From contig CAJJDP010000111.1 in assembly GCA_905182995.1 (NCBI GenBank), forward strand, positions 269,195 through 333,194: DNA of 64,000 nt, given 5' to 3'. The DNA is from Paramecium octaurelia (taxonomy: Eukaryota; Ciliophora; Oligohymenophorea; Peniculida; Parameciidae). Shown here piece by piece: positions 27,426 through 40,802 of this stretch. Numbering within the stretch: the first letter of the stretch is position 1; every line of letters begins with the position of its first letter. The notes under the pieces were generated by a model. The model did no database searches and was not told the DNA's origin. It worked only from the letters and a program-made list of their open reading frames with translations. Made by a program: the position numbers and the translations under genes.

Positions 27426-28728
27426 TATTTATAAATATAGCACCTACCGATTTAATTTATAAATTATTTACAAATAATGAAAAAATCTTAATGATTGTTA
27501 TTAGATGGTTAAGAATCCTTAATCGAAGCTAGATTTTTGAATATGCAGTAAAAATAGAGAAATAACAGAATTTTACATAAAATTTATATAGTGCTTCCTC
27601 AGCTTTTAATCAAATTAGTCTTATGTAGTAGAATAATACAAAATACTAATTATTAAGAGGATAGATTTTCTTATCTCTCAAAAATCAAATCATCTAAAGA
27701 ACTGATTACTTCTCATCTAAGAAAATCCCCGTCAGTAAAATTGATTAACTTTAAATCTAATAAAATTAACTTATCATCCTCATCTAAGAATGAATGCAAC
27801 TTAGAATAGGTAATAAAATTTAAGTAAAATTCTGATATTGGTATATGTTATGTTGCTCCTTGTTAAAATGGCGGATAGTTTTGATGATATATCTTGTCAG
27901 TTTAGATAAAATAATATGTGATAATTTAAAATGTCAATTTTAAATGTTATAATTATAAATACTATATATTTTATTTATCATTAAAAATGAATTAATAATT
28001 ATATACATTAAGGAAGGAACTCATTTTATTTGAAACATTTTAGATGAACAATTAATAATAATAAACAAGCTTTTATAGAGAAATATATACTTCAATAAAT
28101 TCATAATGATCTGGCTCGGAATTTATAAATTCATTAACTAACCTCTTACAAAATCTTTGATTATCAAGATTAAACTTTAAAATAATAAATTAATTAAATA
28201 GCTTTACCCAATAACAATTTATTAACTTGTTTATTTTCAAAAATATATTTGATTCACTATTAATGAAGTGCATCATTCAATTCTAGAATGATTAATTCTC
28301 TTGAGATAAGATATCTTTGGCACTCAATCTACCTTACTGCACAATAAGCTATAAGAGTTGTATCATCAAAATAATAGGGGAAGAATCAAAAAATATTAAG
28401 ATTTCTAATCTGTAGATATGATATTTTCATTATAGTAATATCATTAATTTAAACATTCACACTCGGGATGTCTTTAAGAAAATCCATTCATGCATTGAAT
28501 TGACCTCATATTTTTTATTGACATGCATTCTGATTCGAAATTCTATATGCATTATTCGATTTTGCAATCTTCTTTATGTATAGGTATGGTTGTACTTTAA
28601 CAAAATATTTACCAACAATTATATCTAAATATTTGAATATAACGTACAATTTTATTAGTTTCTTATTTCCTAATCTATAAACGCATTATTAAAAGCATGG
28701 TTCTGTTTCACCACATTCGCTTTTACAA
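27426..28728. repeat. Right copy of the 1303-nt duplication
   Basis: Second image of 26122-27424. It contains a complete image of the orphan gene (27713-28276) and most of the secreted-protein gene that ends in unique DNA at 28868. Confidence 0.95.
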
Positions 28729-28868
28729 TCTTATTCTTAAGATGCACACCCAAAAACTTCTTGCATACATACACTATAATCTTATGGGCATTGTTAATAT
28801 GCACATCTTTCATCAAATGCTGAAATAATAGGAATTAAAGCTAACAAAACGATTAAACCTGATTTCAT
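28441..28868 (-). CDS. Small secreted Cys-rich protein
   Basis: A 134-residue precursor after removal of a 23-nt intron (28625-28647). It starts with a clear signal peptide (MKSGLIVLLALIPIISA) and is then dense in Cys: RCAYQQCPQDYSVC, CKSECGETEPCFQQC, and after the intron CKIEQCIQNFESEC and PECECLNQ. Without the intron the second Cys block is out of frame, which supports the splice. The pattern suggests a disulfide-stabilised extracellular or secretory-granule protein. A truncated image at 27137-27424 is an assembly artefact. No named family was recognised. Confidence 0.75.
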
Positions 28869-30033
28869 TGTATATACTTCTCCAAAAATAATTCTGAAAA
28901 ATGAAGAACTTTCTTCAGTTTATAAGGTTTATATTACGTTTAATATTGCGTAATTAATGTATTCATTGTGTTAGTATATAAAAGAAATAGAATCAACAAA
29001 GTCTTTATCACTATTGCTATGATAAAAACAATTTAGGCTATTTTTACTCATGATCTTCAATAAATTATAGATTCATACATTAAAGAAAATATTTAGATGA
29101 ACTAATAATAATCATCAGAATTTTTTTTGTCTTTCTCCTAAATGTGTCACATTTATTAATTCTTTAAAAATTTAAGACAACAATTAATGATGAATTGACG
29201 ATCATTAGTGATTGTTTCAAATTATAAACTTAAAATGATTCAAAAATTTAGCAATTAGATTAAATTAACAACAAAATAAATTATTCATATTAACACTAAT
29301 TAAATCAATTATATTTGTTTATTAATATCTCTTTAATATTTGAGTATTTTGGGTATTGGTGAAAATTTAATAATTATGATACATTGCATTTCTAAACTAA
29401 AATTAGATGATTTGACTTTTTTTATATTTTTTAAGGGCTTTTAAAATAGAAAATATATAGTTTCAAATTAAAGTAATAAGTTGTTTCTTTCTATATAGCT
29501 GATAGACTAATATAAAACTTTGTATTATAGGGTAATTTTGTTAATACATCTTATCAAGAGTTGCTTCTTGTGGCTTGAAGCAGTTTTAATTTAGGCATTC
29601 TTTGAATGATATTGATTTTAGTTTAATTCCTGTAAATTGATGGTATTATTATCAAATAATATAGTTGCATAATATCATGTATGTAACAAAGGAGTTTCTT
29701 AAGTATTTCGAGTTATACTTCAAAAATATTACTTATAAAAAGTAGATGTATATTTGAATAGAAAGAATCAAATACTTTAAGTAAACTTAATATAAATCGA
29801 ATTTTTATAACTTCATAATTGAAATTTCTCAGGGTGAATATATCTATATAAATAAATGCTTTATTAATTTTAGATTTTTTATCTTGCAGTATAAATTATA
29901 ATTTTGACAAGAAAGTTATTAAAATATCACACATTCTTCAAGTTGCATGAGGAAAGCATTAACAAAGTTAAAAGAAATCTAGTAATCAATTTTGTTTATT
30001 TAATGGAATATTCACAATTAAATTATAAATTAT
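28869..30033. other. AT-rich spacer
   Basis: More than 1.1 kb of AT-rich DNA between divergent genes. It has frequent stops in all frames even under code 6, and no motif or repeat stood out. Confidence 0.5.
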
Positions 30034-31565
30034 ATGATGAATAAACTAACTATTATCGAAAATTAGTCAGAGTTTCATTGCTACTCTCAACATAACTAAC
30101 CTATATGCTCAGTTGTATTGGATCCAAATTTAACAAATAATTAAAGATTTTTATGTGGATCATGTCTAGAATTTTTTGAATCTGAATATAAGATAGTTGG
30201 AATTAAGAAAGTCATCCAAACTATTGAAGAGATATATGAAACATAAATAATGTAATTGGAAAATCAAACGATGAATACTGTTCAATAGTTATAATCAATT
30301 ATAAAAAGCACACAACAATTAAAGTAGTAATTTATGGATCTTTTTGACTCCCTTATCGGAATAGCGGAAGGCTGGAAAAACGAATTATTATTACAGATTC
30401 AAAAATTCTATAAATACAGCTTCTATGATTAATTGGATGATTATATTAAAAATAAAAATACTAGTGAAGTTGATAATAAAGAAAAAATTAAGATTGTTAA
30501 TAGAAGTTGGATGACTAAGTTATGTAATAACTTAAATTAATATAATGAAAATGAAAGTAAGCTTACATTTAGAGAATTAAGATTGAAATTCATGAAAATT
30601 CTAAATTAGAAGGATTCATTAGATGAAGAAATCAAATTCAATTTAATTTAATAATCAGTTAAATAAAGTATAAAATGTAATTCAATATCGTTTAATTCAT
30701 CTGGAACAATAATGATATCAAGTGAATATCAGAATATTAAAGTTTGGAGCTTCACATAAGGAAAAATTGAGTTATTATAAACCTTGCAAGGACATAGCAA
30801 TTGGGTTTAATGTTTATGTTACAGTAAGAAATAAAATTCATTTGTTTCTGGTATAATGAATGGATTAGTTCGTAACCTTATAAATATCACACTGATTGGG
30901 TTATGTGTATTATAATAAATTCGAATGAAGATCTACTCTTTTCTGGGAGCAGTGATTACACAATAAAAGTATGGAAGGTTGATTTTGATAAGAATGAATT
31001 ATAATATCTTTATTCATTGGATAAGCATGTTAATTATGTTATTTCATTAAGCTTAAATAAATCGGAAAATTAATTAGTTTCATGTGCTTAATAGAGGAAT
31101 TAGATTATTATTTGGGAAAAAAAGGAAAAAGATAAGTATGAATTTAAATATTTTGTTAAATAATCAGTGTATAAAGAAGGATTCAAAGTTGGATTTATAG
31201 GCGAGAATTCATTTATTTGGATAACTGGTGATTAAGGAATAAATATGATATATAACTTTGAATAAAGAGAAGGTGTTTATTAGGAGAACTTAAGTAAAAC
31301 AATTCAGCTAGTTACAAATTATCAGGAATATGATGAATATTTCTTTCCCATAATTTACAATGAAAAAAGGAATTTTATAATAGTTAGACATAAATCATAC
31401 ATATATTTAATTAGAGATAATAAAAAAGGGTAGTTATAAATATTAGATTAATTGAATTGTAATACTTCAGATATTTATGGAGCAATGACAGATAATGGAA
31501 AATATTTGGTTTTTTGGGATTTCTATACATCAGGATATTCAATTTATGAATTATAAAATAAATGA
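30034..31565 (+). CDS. WD40-repeat protein with finger and coiled coil; one apparent frame break
   Basis: The N-terminus has the family Cys/His cluster (FHCYSQHNQPICS ... RFLCGSCLEF), then a coiled coil to about residue 215. WD40 blades follow (SFNSSGTIMISSEYQNIKVW, GHSNWVQCLCYSKKQNSFVS, HTDWVMCIIINSNEDLLFSG, SGSSDYTIKVWKV) and a closing YLVFWDFYTSGYSIYEL. Near 30850-30880 the frame changes by one between the VSG of one blade and YKYHTDW of the next. The only GT...AG pair that would restore continuity is a 20-nt candidate at 30805-30824, but using it would destroy a well-conserved blade. So either there is a single-base sequence error or a young pseudogene. Everything else looks intact. It is related to the genes at 18720 and 21105. 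Confidence 0.7.
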
Positions 31566-34500
31566 ATAAATTATTATTTTAATATTATTTTAATTTCGTT
31601 TAGAATTCTAATACTTGAGTTAATATAGAATGCTTTGTAATTAGCTTGCTTCATGGTTTTACATCATCTGATTGTCTTGTGCTACGAATAAAGTTCACAA
31701 ATTGCCAAGATTTCTAATAGTATTTCTATGCAGAATCAAATTTGCATGATGAAATTATATACAAATAAAATTTGATCGTTGATGCTAAAATTCCACTTGT
31801 TTTTAAGTAACTTGGTATTAAAGAGTTCTAAATGTTGTTAATTGATATTAAAATATAAATATCTTGCTAATGATAAATATTTATTTGTAATTTTTGATCA
31901 ATCAAATCCTAAGCATCTTATTTTATGAAAACTTTTTTCTATGTCAAAACGTTTTGCTTTTATTAATATAAATGGTCTATATTTATCAAATTGGTGAAAC
32001 TGGCTTCATCGGCATTCATTCAATGATTTGTCTTGCTAAAGGAATTCTTAATCTTCCTTATTTCAAATGCAGCTTTACTCTCTTTTATCAGCTCTATTTT
32101 TGTGAAAATCTTTTCAAAAATGGATTATGAATATTTTCTGGATATCTTAATCTAATTTTTTCTCTAAACTAATCCAGTGTATATTCTGGAATGCTCCATT
32201 TTTGGTCCATAGTAATCATACTTATGTTAGCAGAATAATAATCTAGTTTGTTTAATTTATTCATTTTATAAGGTTCTTAATAAGCATTTATTTTTGATAA
32301 GCATGTTATTAAGAGAACAAAGCACTCCTTTTACAATCACTGTATCTTCATAACAAACAAGCTACAGAATAATTAATTCTTTTGGCATGATTTAATTAGT
32401 TCCCAAAGATATGCCTACACTTTATACTCATTAGAATTAGTTCTATTATATTCATACTAGATAAAATTCCATTAAGATATAATTAAAAAAATATATTTAC
32501 ATATAAAAATCATCCAAATATCTCTATAGACTAAATTATTTAAAAGTTTTTCTTTGTTTGAGCATCTTAAATGGTAAACATTATTGTGAGTAACATATGA
32601 TTGAAAAATTTTCATTTTAATACTCTTAACATTTGCATGCACAATCAGCTGTTTTTTCACAATTTATTTATGAATATTACACTTTAACACTAAATAAGAC
32701 GTCTCCTAACTTTTTCTTATCTTAATTATTTAAAAGCTACTCATCCCAAATTAGATATATAGCTTTTACTAAAATTAGATTTCAGCCAACCAGGCCAACA
32801 GTACATTCTTCCCAATTAATCAACAACGTGTTATGATATCAGATGCCCATCAAAATTTAATAAACTAAATATTATAGTTAAAGAGATTCGATTTTTGTTT
32901 TATAAGATAAATTTATTTACTTTTTATATTTCTGAGGAACTTTAATATTATTTATAATTTGTTCAAATGAAGTTTGGCTATTAGAAAAGCCGGTCAAAAA
33001 GACCTTTTTAATAATCAATCAGTTATAATTACTTTTAGATTTCCCACTAAAATTGATTTTAAACTTTATTGAGATTTTGATGCAAAAATTTGAGATTATT
33101 TTTTTTATCCACCAAGTCTAACCATCACAATTCCTTATATTGATTGTATTAAGATTAAATGAAATAATTGTATTCCTTCTTATTATAACCCATTATACTT
33201 CAACAAAAGTACTCGTTTACATCTCCATTCATAAACTGTATCATATGCTCGGCATAAAGATCATGATAACCTACTCTCTTATAAACTAAAACTAAATTTT
33301 CGTTTGTTTCAATATCTATTTCTAGCAATAACAATTATCCAGGTTCCTTGTCTGTACTATTGAAGGGAAAATCAAAATTGATGTTTCTTTTGGAAATTAT
33401 AAAGTTACAATTATACTCCAAAATCCTATACTATATGTAACTTTAACATTTTGAAGGATATTGATTTTCTTGTTTGCTATTTAGATACCTGAACTCAAAA
33501 TTGGCTATTCATAGTTTAAAAAAGTGGATTCTTTAAGAAAAAAAAGTTGAACAACTAAATGTAATAAAGAACTCGATGCTTATGACTTTTATTCTTTTCA
33601 TACTTATGTTCTAATTAATTAAAAATATATATATTGATGGAATCTTATTCATATTAAGAATGATGCCTATTTGAAATTCATTGCATATTAACATAGTTAC
33701 ATATCAATTCCTAATAATAATTAACAATCGTTTCAGTATATTCAAGACCCTTAGTTCAGATTAATTATGATCAACACATAGTTAATCTATCTTTTATATA
33801 ATTATGGGGTATTTTCATAAACTAAGAATATGATTCTTAAAATAAGAAGAATAAAATATTAAACTTGAAATGTTTAATAAAATCAATAACAATGTATCAA
33901 TATATATACAATCTGATTTATATTCATGAGTAATTAAAAACATCTGCATTCTATTTTCTAATTGTCATTTTTATGGAACTCATATTTCTTTGCATTAATT
34001 TTTTTTGAAAAAATTAATATTTTTGGATATTGCCTATAAATAAAAGAAAACAACACATAAATAACAAAATAGATTAACCAAAGGTCAAACTTATTATTAA
34101 ATGAAGTAATATATTCTATTGCAATTTATTTGAGAATTAATTAAAAATTTTGAATAAATTCAAAAATCATAGCCATACTTAGATATAATTATCAATCTAA
34201 CCTAAATAAAGAAAAATATTTTATTATTAAATTGTTTTCAGGTTATGTTATTTTATTTAAATTGTTCCTGTACCTTCGTTAGGCTTATTCGATTCGAATT
34301 CATCTATCAAATTTGATTTCACAACTATTAATTAAAAGTTCACATTACAAAAATATTTAAACTATTTTGTGTATAAATTCCTTAGAAATTTAGTAAGTGA
34401 CAAAATGACTGTACATCAGCAGTTTTATAAATCTAAATGATAATATAATACATCTAAATCCATAAGAGAAATTCCAATACTAAATGTATGTTATCATCGC

Positions 34501-34598
34501 AAATAATTGAAAACAGCAGGAAAAATAAAACAAAATAAATTAGGAGATATTTTTAGTAGAATCAATTTCGGTTTTTTTCTTATAATGATTAAATCAAA
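31566..34598. other. Long AT-rich stretch with gene relics
   Basis: Mostly without coding quality. One open segment with coding-like composition (33200-33508, listed separately) and scattered short ones suggest decayed genes. No repeats at the ends and no mobile-element signature were seen. Confidence 0.5.
33200..33508 (-). pseudogene. Possible relic of an unidentified gene
   Basis: The reverse strand is open for about 100 codons between two TGA codons, with a varied, protein-like composition (STDKEPGQLLLLEIDIETNE, LVYKRVGYHDLYAEHMIQFM). There is no ATG near its left boundary and no continuing exon could be linked by a short intron. It is probably the leftover of a larger gene, but the family was not recognised. 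Confidence 0.35.
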
Positions 34599-37500
34599 TC
34601 AAATTATTTAGCATACCGATGAACAATCAGTATTCACCTATTAAACTTAAGGGGGAATAAAGTAATATGATTTAATTGCATCTTCAAATATCTCTCTCAG
34701 CTATTTCTATTATTCCTTTAATATTTTTTCTTAGTTTGTCTCTAAATAGTTCAAAATGACGAATGTATCTTCTGCCCCACAAATCCAATATATATCTTTA
34801 ATTTATTATTATGACTTGCTTTCTTTTTCTAATAATTAGTCGACGATTTGACTAAATTTTGTTTTTTTTCTTTAAACCATATTATGCTATTATAATTTTC
34901 CCAAAGTTATCGCTGCCATTTTCACTTCAATCTCTAATTGACCTGGATCTATTATTTTGTTTGCTATTATTTCGCTAAGAATCTTCGCTCTGCTATTAAA
35001 TTTATTCTCATTTTTTTAATCAATTGCCTAATCAAGGGCGGAATTTAAAATTCCAAAGGTATCCATAAGAATGGGTATTGGAAGATGTTCAACTGATTCA
35101 AAGTTAGAAATTTTTTGTAGTATATTTTAAATCTATTCTGAGTTAGTTTCAATAAGTTAATTTTCGTTTAGTTAAGTAGAGATTTATTGCATAACTTGTA
35201 GGTAATAATAAAGCCTCCAAACTAATGATTTATAATAAGTATATTAATGTAAATTTTCTTTTTTATTCAGATCCTCTAATAATTAGTTTATACTATTTCG
35301 ATCCTACTAAATCATATTATTCACATCTTCTTCTTTTTAATTTAATTTGGGGTTTTCTTCATATGGTACTTGATTCAATTCAACCTTTTCTTGTTATATT
35401 TCTAAATGTTCTTATTATTATTCATCAATTTCTTGTTATAATTCTTCATTTTCTTGTTGTAATTCTAAATGCTCTTATTATTATTCATCAATTTCTTGTT
35501 ATAATTCTAAATGTTCTTATTGCTATTCATCATTTTCTTATTATGGTTGATAATTTGCATGGTATTATTCATCATTTTCTTGTCCTCCTTCTATCTATTG
35601 TATTTATGCATCATTTTCGCTTACTTGATATTATTCTACATAGCCCGATTCTAATTCCTCATTTTCTTGTAATGATATTTCATTATCTTGTTATGAGTCT
35701 TCCTTATTTTGTTATAATTGAACTTTTTATTTATTTTGTGTTTCAAGCTGATAAAATAATTGATCAAATTTTTCATTCAGTTAACCCAATTATTCAATTT
35801 AAACTAATTATTGATTTTACTTTATTAACTGGGTATTAGGGATTGATAAAATTTGCTTTAGTTTTTGTGATATTGTTATTAATTATTTGCTATAATTAAG
35901 AGACATCTAAAATTAATCAACCGTTTCAGTAGGCAAACTCTCCACAATACTCGTGAAATCCTATGTTTTTAAATTCAAAATCTCGAGTAAATCAAACTTA
36001 GTTATTAAATGATCTATATTTTCTTTAGTTAATTGTAACTTAGTAATTTCTTATTCATCTAGGTTCTATAAGATGGTAATGGCTTTTTCATAACATTTCA
36101 AACCTTATCGAACATGAAATAAGTCAAAATTTTCATAATAGTAATCACCTAGAGTGATTAATACTAAGGGATTGTTAGGTGATAAAGTAAGACTTTGTAA
36201 GTAATCAGATAATGCATATTCTTTCCGACCCATATTATTAAATAAATTGCCTAAAAGGTAAATGTACTGTATTACCTCTATTCAAGAAAGCATTTAAATT
36301 ATTTGGATTAAGTTGGATTGCCTTATCATAATCAATTAAAGCTTTGTCTTTCTAGTCAATAATTTCATATAAGTTGGCTAGTATATTAAAAGTAATATAT
36401 TCACCTCTATTTAGGTAACCTTTTATCGATTTTGGATTAAGGTTAACTGCTTGATCATAATCAGTTAATGCTATTTTGTACTAACCAGTATTTTTATAAT
36501 AATTGCCTAATATATATGTTAGGAGTAACAGTATTACCTCTAAAAACGTAGGCATTTGCATTTAATTAATCAAGTTGGATAGCTTGATTATAATCATTGA
36601 AAGCATCTTCTTTCTCTTCAATACTTTCGAATAATTCGCCTAGTATATTAAAATTGATATTATTCACCTCTATGTAAATAGGCATTTATATAATTTGGAT
36701 TCAGTTTGATTGCCTGATCATAATCGCTTAATGCTAATTGTTTTTCGTTAATATCTTTATAACAATTGCCTAAAAATTTAAATTTATTAGCACTTACCTC
36801 TATTATAGTAGGCTTTAGCAAATTTTGGATCAAGTTAGATTGCTTCAGTAAAATCCATTATTGCTTATTCCTTTTCACCAATAAAATTATATAAATGGCC
36901 TAATACATTAAATGGAATAATATTCACCTCTATTGAAATAGGCATCTACCTATTCTGGATCAAGCTATAATGCTTGACTATAATCAGATAGAGCATTGTC
37001 TTTCTCATCAAGAAGGTGATATAAAACACCTAATTTGTCAATTCCAATTATAATTACCTCTATTCAAGTAAGCAATTGGGTAATCTGGATTAAGATATAA
37101 TGCTTCATTATAATCTGATAATGCTTAGTCTTTTTCTTCCAAACTTTAATATATATTGCCTAAAATTTTGAGTTCATTATATTTACCTCTATTGTTGTAG
37201 GCAGTTGCATCATTCGGGTCAAGTTCGATTGCTTAATTATAATCAATCAATGCTTTGTCTTTTTCACCTATATCTCGAAATAATTTAGCTGATATGCTAA
37301 AATTAAGAATATTCACCTCTAAATTTGTAGACATTTGCACTATTTGGATCTATTTGGATAGCCTAATCATAATCAAGCAATGCATTTTTGATTTCCCCCA
37401 AATCTTTATATAATTTACCTAAAATGCTAAGTGTAAGAATATTCACCTCTATTTATATATGTGATTGCATTTTGTGGATCAATATGGATTGCTTCATTAA

Positions 37501-39184
37501 AATCAATTAAAGCTTCATCTAATTATCCAATAAGATGATACAAAGCTCCTAACAAGTTAAATATAATAATATTCACCTCTATAATTATAGTTTGTTGCAT
37601 CATTTGCATCAAATTGTATGGCTAAATTATAATCATATAATGCTTTTTGGTTCTCACCAATATCTTTATATAGTTTTCCTAATATGTTAGTATAAGAAAA
37701 TTCACCTCTTAATATATAAGCATTAACATTATTTGGATCAAGTTAAATGGCTTCACTAAAATCAGAGATTGCTTTTTCTATATTCTTAATGTCTCTAAAT
37801 AAATTTCCTAAAATATTATTCTATAATATTCACCTCTATTCAAATAAGCATTTACATATTTTGGATCAAGTAGAATTGCTTGATCATAATTAACTAATGC
37901 CTCATCATGCTCACCAAGATCTTTTTATAACTTGCCTAATATGTTAATTGTGAGGAAATACACCTCGATTATTGTAAGCAGCTGCATATTTTGGATCGAG
38001 CTAGATTGCTTGATTGTAATCAATTAAAGCATTGTCTTTCTCACCAATGAGATGATATAAAACACCTAATCAGGTGAGATTAATAAATATTTACCTCTAT
38101 TGTTGTAAATAGTAGCATCATTTGGATCAAGTTGAATTGCTTGGTTATAATCAACTAATGCTTTGTCGTTCTCACCAATATCTTAAAATAGATTTCCTAA
38201 TATGTTAAATATAGTTTTTTTTTACCTCTATTCAAATATGCTTGCATATAATTTGGATCAATTAGAATCGCTTGATTATAATCTGATAATGCCTTATCAT
38301 TGTCACCAAGATCTTTATATAACTTGCCTAATAATTTAAGTGTTAGAATATCACCTCTATTGTAGAAGACTTTTGATTATTTCGGATAAAGTCGAATCGA
38401 TTGATCATAATCAGATAGTGCATTTTATTTATCACCAAGTTGATTATATAAAATACCTATTATGTTAATATTAATTATATTCACCTCTATTGAAATAGGC
38501 TATACTATTATTGGGATTAATTTTAATTGCTTAGTTTAAATCTTGAAGAGCATACTTACCCTTTTAATCACCCTCATAGCAAAATACACCTATATAACTA
38601 ACCTTATAGTACCTCTACATATATATGCATAGGAACAATTGCTGTCTATTTCTATTGCTTTATTATAATATTAAAGTTCTTTAACTTTTTGTTACAACTC
38701 ATGCATAATTGTGCCTTTAGATTAATATTTAGACACTACCCATTCTACAAAATGCCATTGCAAAGTTTTTATTGATCTAAATACATTTTAAACAATCTTA
38801 TATTGCTTGATCAAAGGATTATTTTCTCCAAAAAATAGTTGCTTGGGTCTTAAAAATGAAGAATACCTCTTTAAAAATAACTTTCCTCCAGATTGTCTTT
38901 TATTTTTAGACTACAATTTACATCTTCCAAAGCCTTATCATATAAATTCAATTTTTCAAATAATTCACCTAAATAGTTATTAAACTAATATACTTCTTAA
39001 AGTGTAGGCTTCTGCAAATTTTGGATTAAGATTTAATGCATCATTTATTTCTTTTAATGCTTCCTCTATTCTATAAGTAATTTTCAACTCCTTAAAACAT
39101 TCCAATTAATATATGTACATAGCTTTTAGAATAATGCTCAAATGCTTCACGATATTACTATTCCTTTTCTAGTTGACTGCTCAT
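34599..39184 (-). CDS. Large TPR-array protein with coiled-coil C-terminus; one intron per TPR
   Basis: A 1319-residue protein after removal of 23 introns of 23-31 nt; the exon sum is an exact multiple of three. Residues 1-35 lead into about 22 tetratricopeptide repeats of 34 residues (pattern LGxxxKALxDYNQAIxLDPxxxxAYxNRG). From the second intron on, every intron sits at the same spot, after the first base of the Gly codon in the final NRG. Most donors read GTGAATAT and most acceptors TATTAG. The unit is therefore about 130 nt of exon plus intron. The last TPR intron is 36251-36275 and the first intron 39091-39118. The C-terminal third is Gln/Glu-rich coiled coil with heptad-like QQEHLELQQE repeats. 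TPR arrays bind protein partners; a scaffold or ciliary-transport role is possible but unproven. Confidence 0.87.
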
Positions 39185-40802
39185 ATTAAAGCAGTATCCA
39201 ATTTTTTATAAAAAATAATTTAAAAAAAATTAGATTGTGTTATCTGTTTAAATATTCAAATTCTTTGTCAAAATATTTGTAGTTTCGCTTTTGCAACTAG
39301 AGCAAACCCTTATGTTATATTGTTCTCTTATAGTATGAAATACTTATTTATTTGATTCTAACTTGTTAAATTATAAACATTTAATTAATATTTTATATAA
39401 TATATAGTTAATACATGAACAATACAGAATAATAATTAACTAATTGACAATTAATGTGAAGATAACTCAGCAAAATAATTGGAGAAAAATATTAAGTAAA
39501 GCAGTTTTGAATCAATTTCTTGCACATCAATAAAGATTACAGTTTTATATGCTACATATTTTAATGAATTTGCAATTATGGACAAATTTTTTCAAATCAA
39601 AATGCTGTCCTCAAAATAAATAATTCCTTTAATTTAAAGATAAAAGCACTTCAATAGATATACATTAAAATATTGTTCTTTGATTATTGATATTAATTTG
39701 ATTATCAAAAAACTTTATATAAATTAAATTAAATCTTTTTGATGAAATGCTAGTTATTTTAATTTATTTTAACACAAATTTTATCCTAGATGGAAATCTT
39801 GAATTCAAAAATTAACTCTCTTCAATAGAAAGATAACATTCCTATCATCTTATTGTTCATTTAAAAAATATTTGTTAAATTGACTCTTAAGTATTCATTG
39901 TAATGACCAACTTTTAAGTGAAATTTATTTCTACTTTTTGTTTTCGATTTTCCTCCGAAAAACTAGAAAAATTGTTTAATATTGTCAATTTCATAATTAA
40001 TCAATATATGGTCACCATTTGATAAAAATAATGACATATTAACAAATTATACTAGGCCATTAATGGATTGCCTACCCTAACATAGCCCCTAATATAGCTA
40101 TAATTATTTAGAATTCTGCTAAATACTAGCTAAATTTTGTATTAAGTTTGATGTTGTATGAAAACAATAAATCTATCTCAACTTAGAGCTATTAACTTAT
40201 TTCTTTTTAAATGTTAAAATCTTTTAAATCATTATGAAATAAATAACTATCATTGTTTATAATCATGGTCTAGTTATGATTGATATGTGTTGCTGATTTC
40301 TAGATTGGGAATAAAACTGTATTTATATATTATTTTTTTAGTTTAGTGAAAAAATAACATTTTAAGAAACTGTAATAATTTCAGTATTTTCTTATTATAA
40401 TTTCATCTTAAGTTTAACTTTATTGAAATATTGATGAAGGTTCTTTTCTGAATATGTTTATGTATAAAATAAAATATTCAAATTTAACATGAAATATTAT
40501 ACTAATTAAAATAGACAATATCTAATTTAGATGAACTGTATTTAATTTCTTTAATAGTAATGTAATTATAAGTATATATAACATCATGTGTGAAATATTT
40601 TAAGAGAGTTTTAATGAGGAAGGGAGATTTTCTTGACCTAAAATTTATAAATTTAATATGTGATAAAATTTAGATGGTAGTATTATTTGAATTTAAGTCT
40701 CTGATTTTTATCAAGATTAGACAATAAAAGGTAAAAGTAATAATTTATTATGTGAGATAGAAATGATGTTTATTTAACACTCCATGAGATATTAAAAATT
40801 AA
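39185..40802. other. AT-rich spacer between divergent genes
   Basis: About 1.6 kb with no gene seen. It must hold the promoters of the TPR-array gene (leftward) and the giant surface protein gene (rightward). Confidence 0.5.

Noticed and set aside
35225-35839. Hydrophobic 204-codon + strand frame
   Set aside because: It is the antisense of the Gln/Glu-rich coiled-coil end of the TPR-array gene; GAA/CAA-rich DNA read backwards gives Phe, Leu and Ile codons.
34599-35906. A separate coiled-coil gene starting at ATG 35906
   Set aside because: The TPR-array gene reads in the same frame straight through this ATG with no stop, and the total exon length is a multiple of three only as one gene.
36250-38600. 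CRISPR-like regular repeat (short TTCACCTCTATT-type blocks about every 130 nt)
   Set aside because: These are the repeated intron starts and NRG codons of TPR units on the reverse strand; the intervals are coding, not unique spacers.
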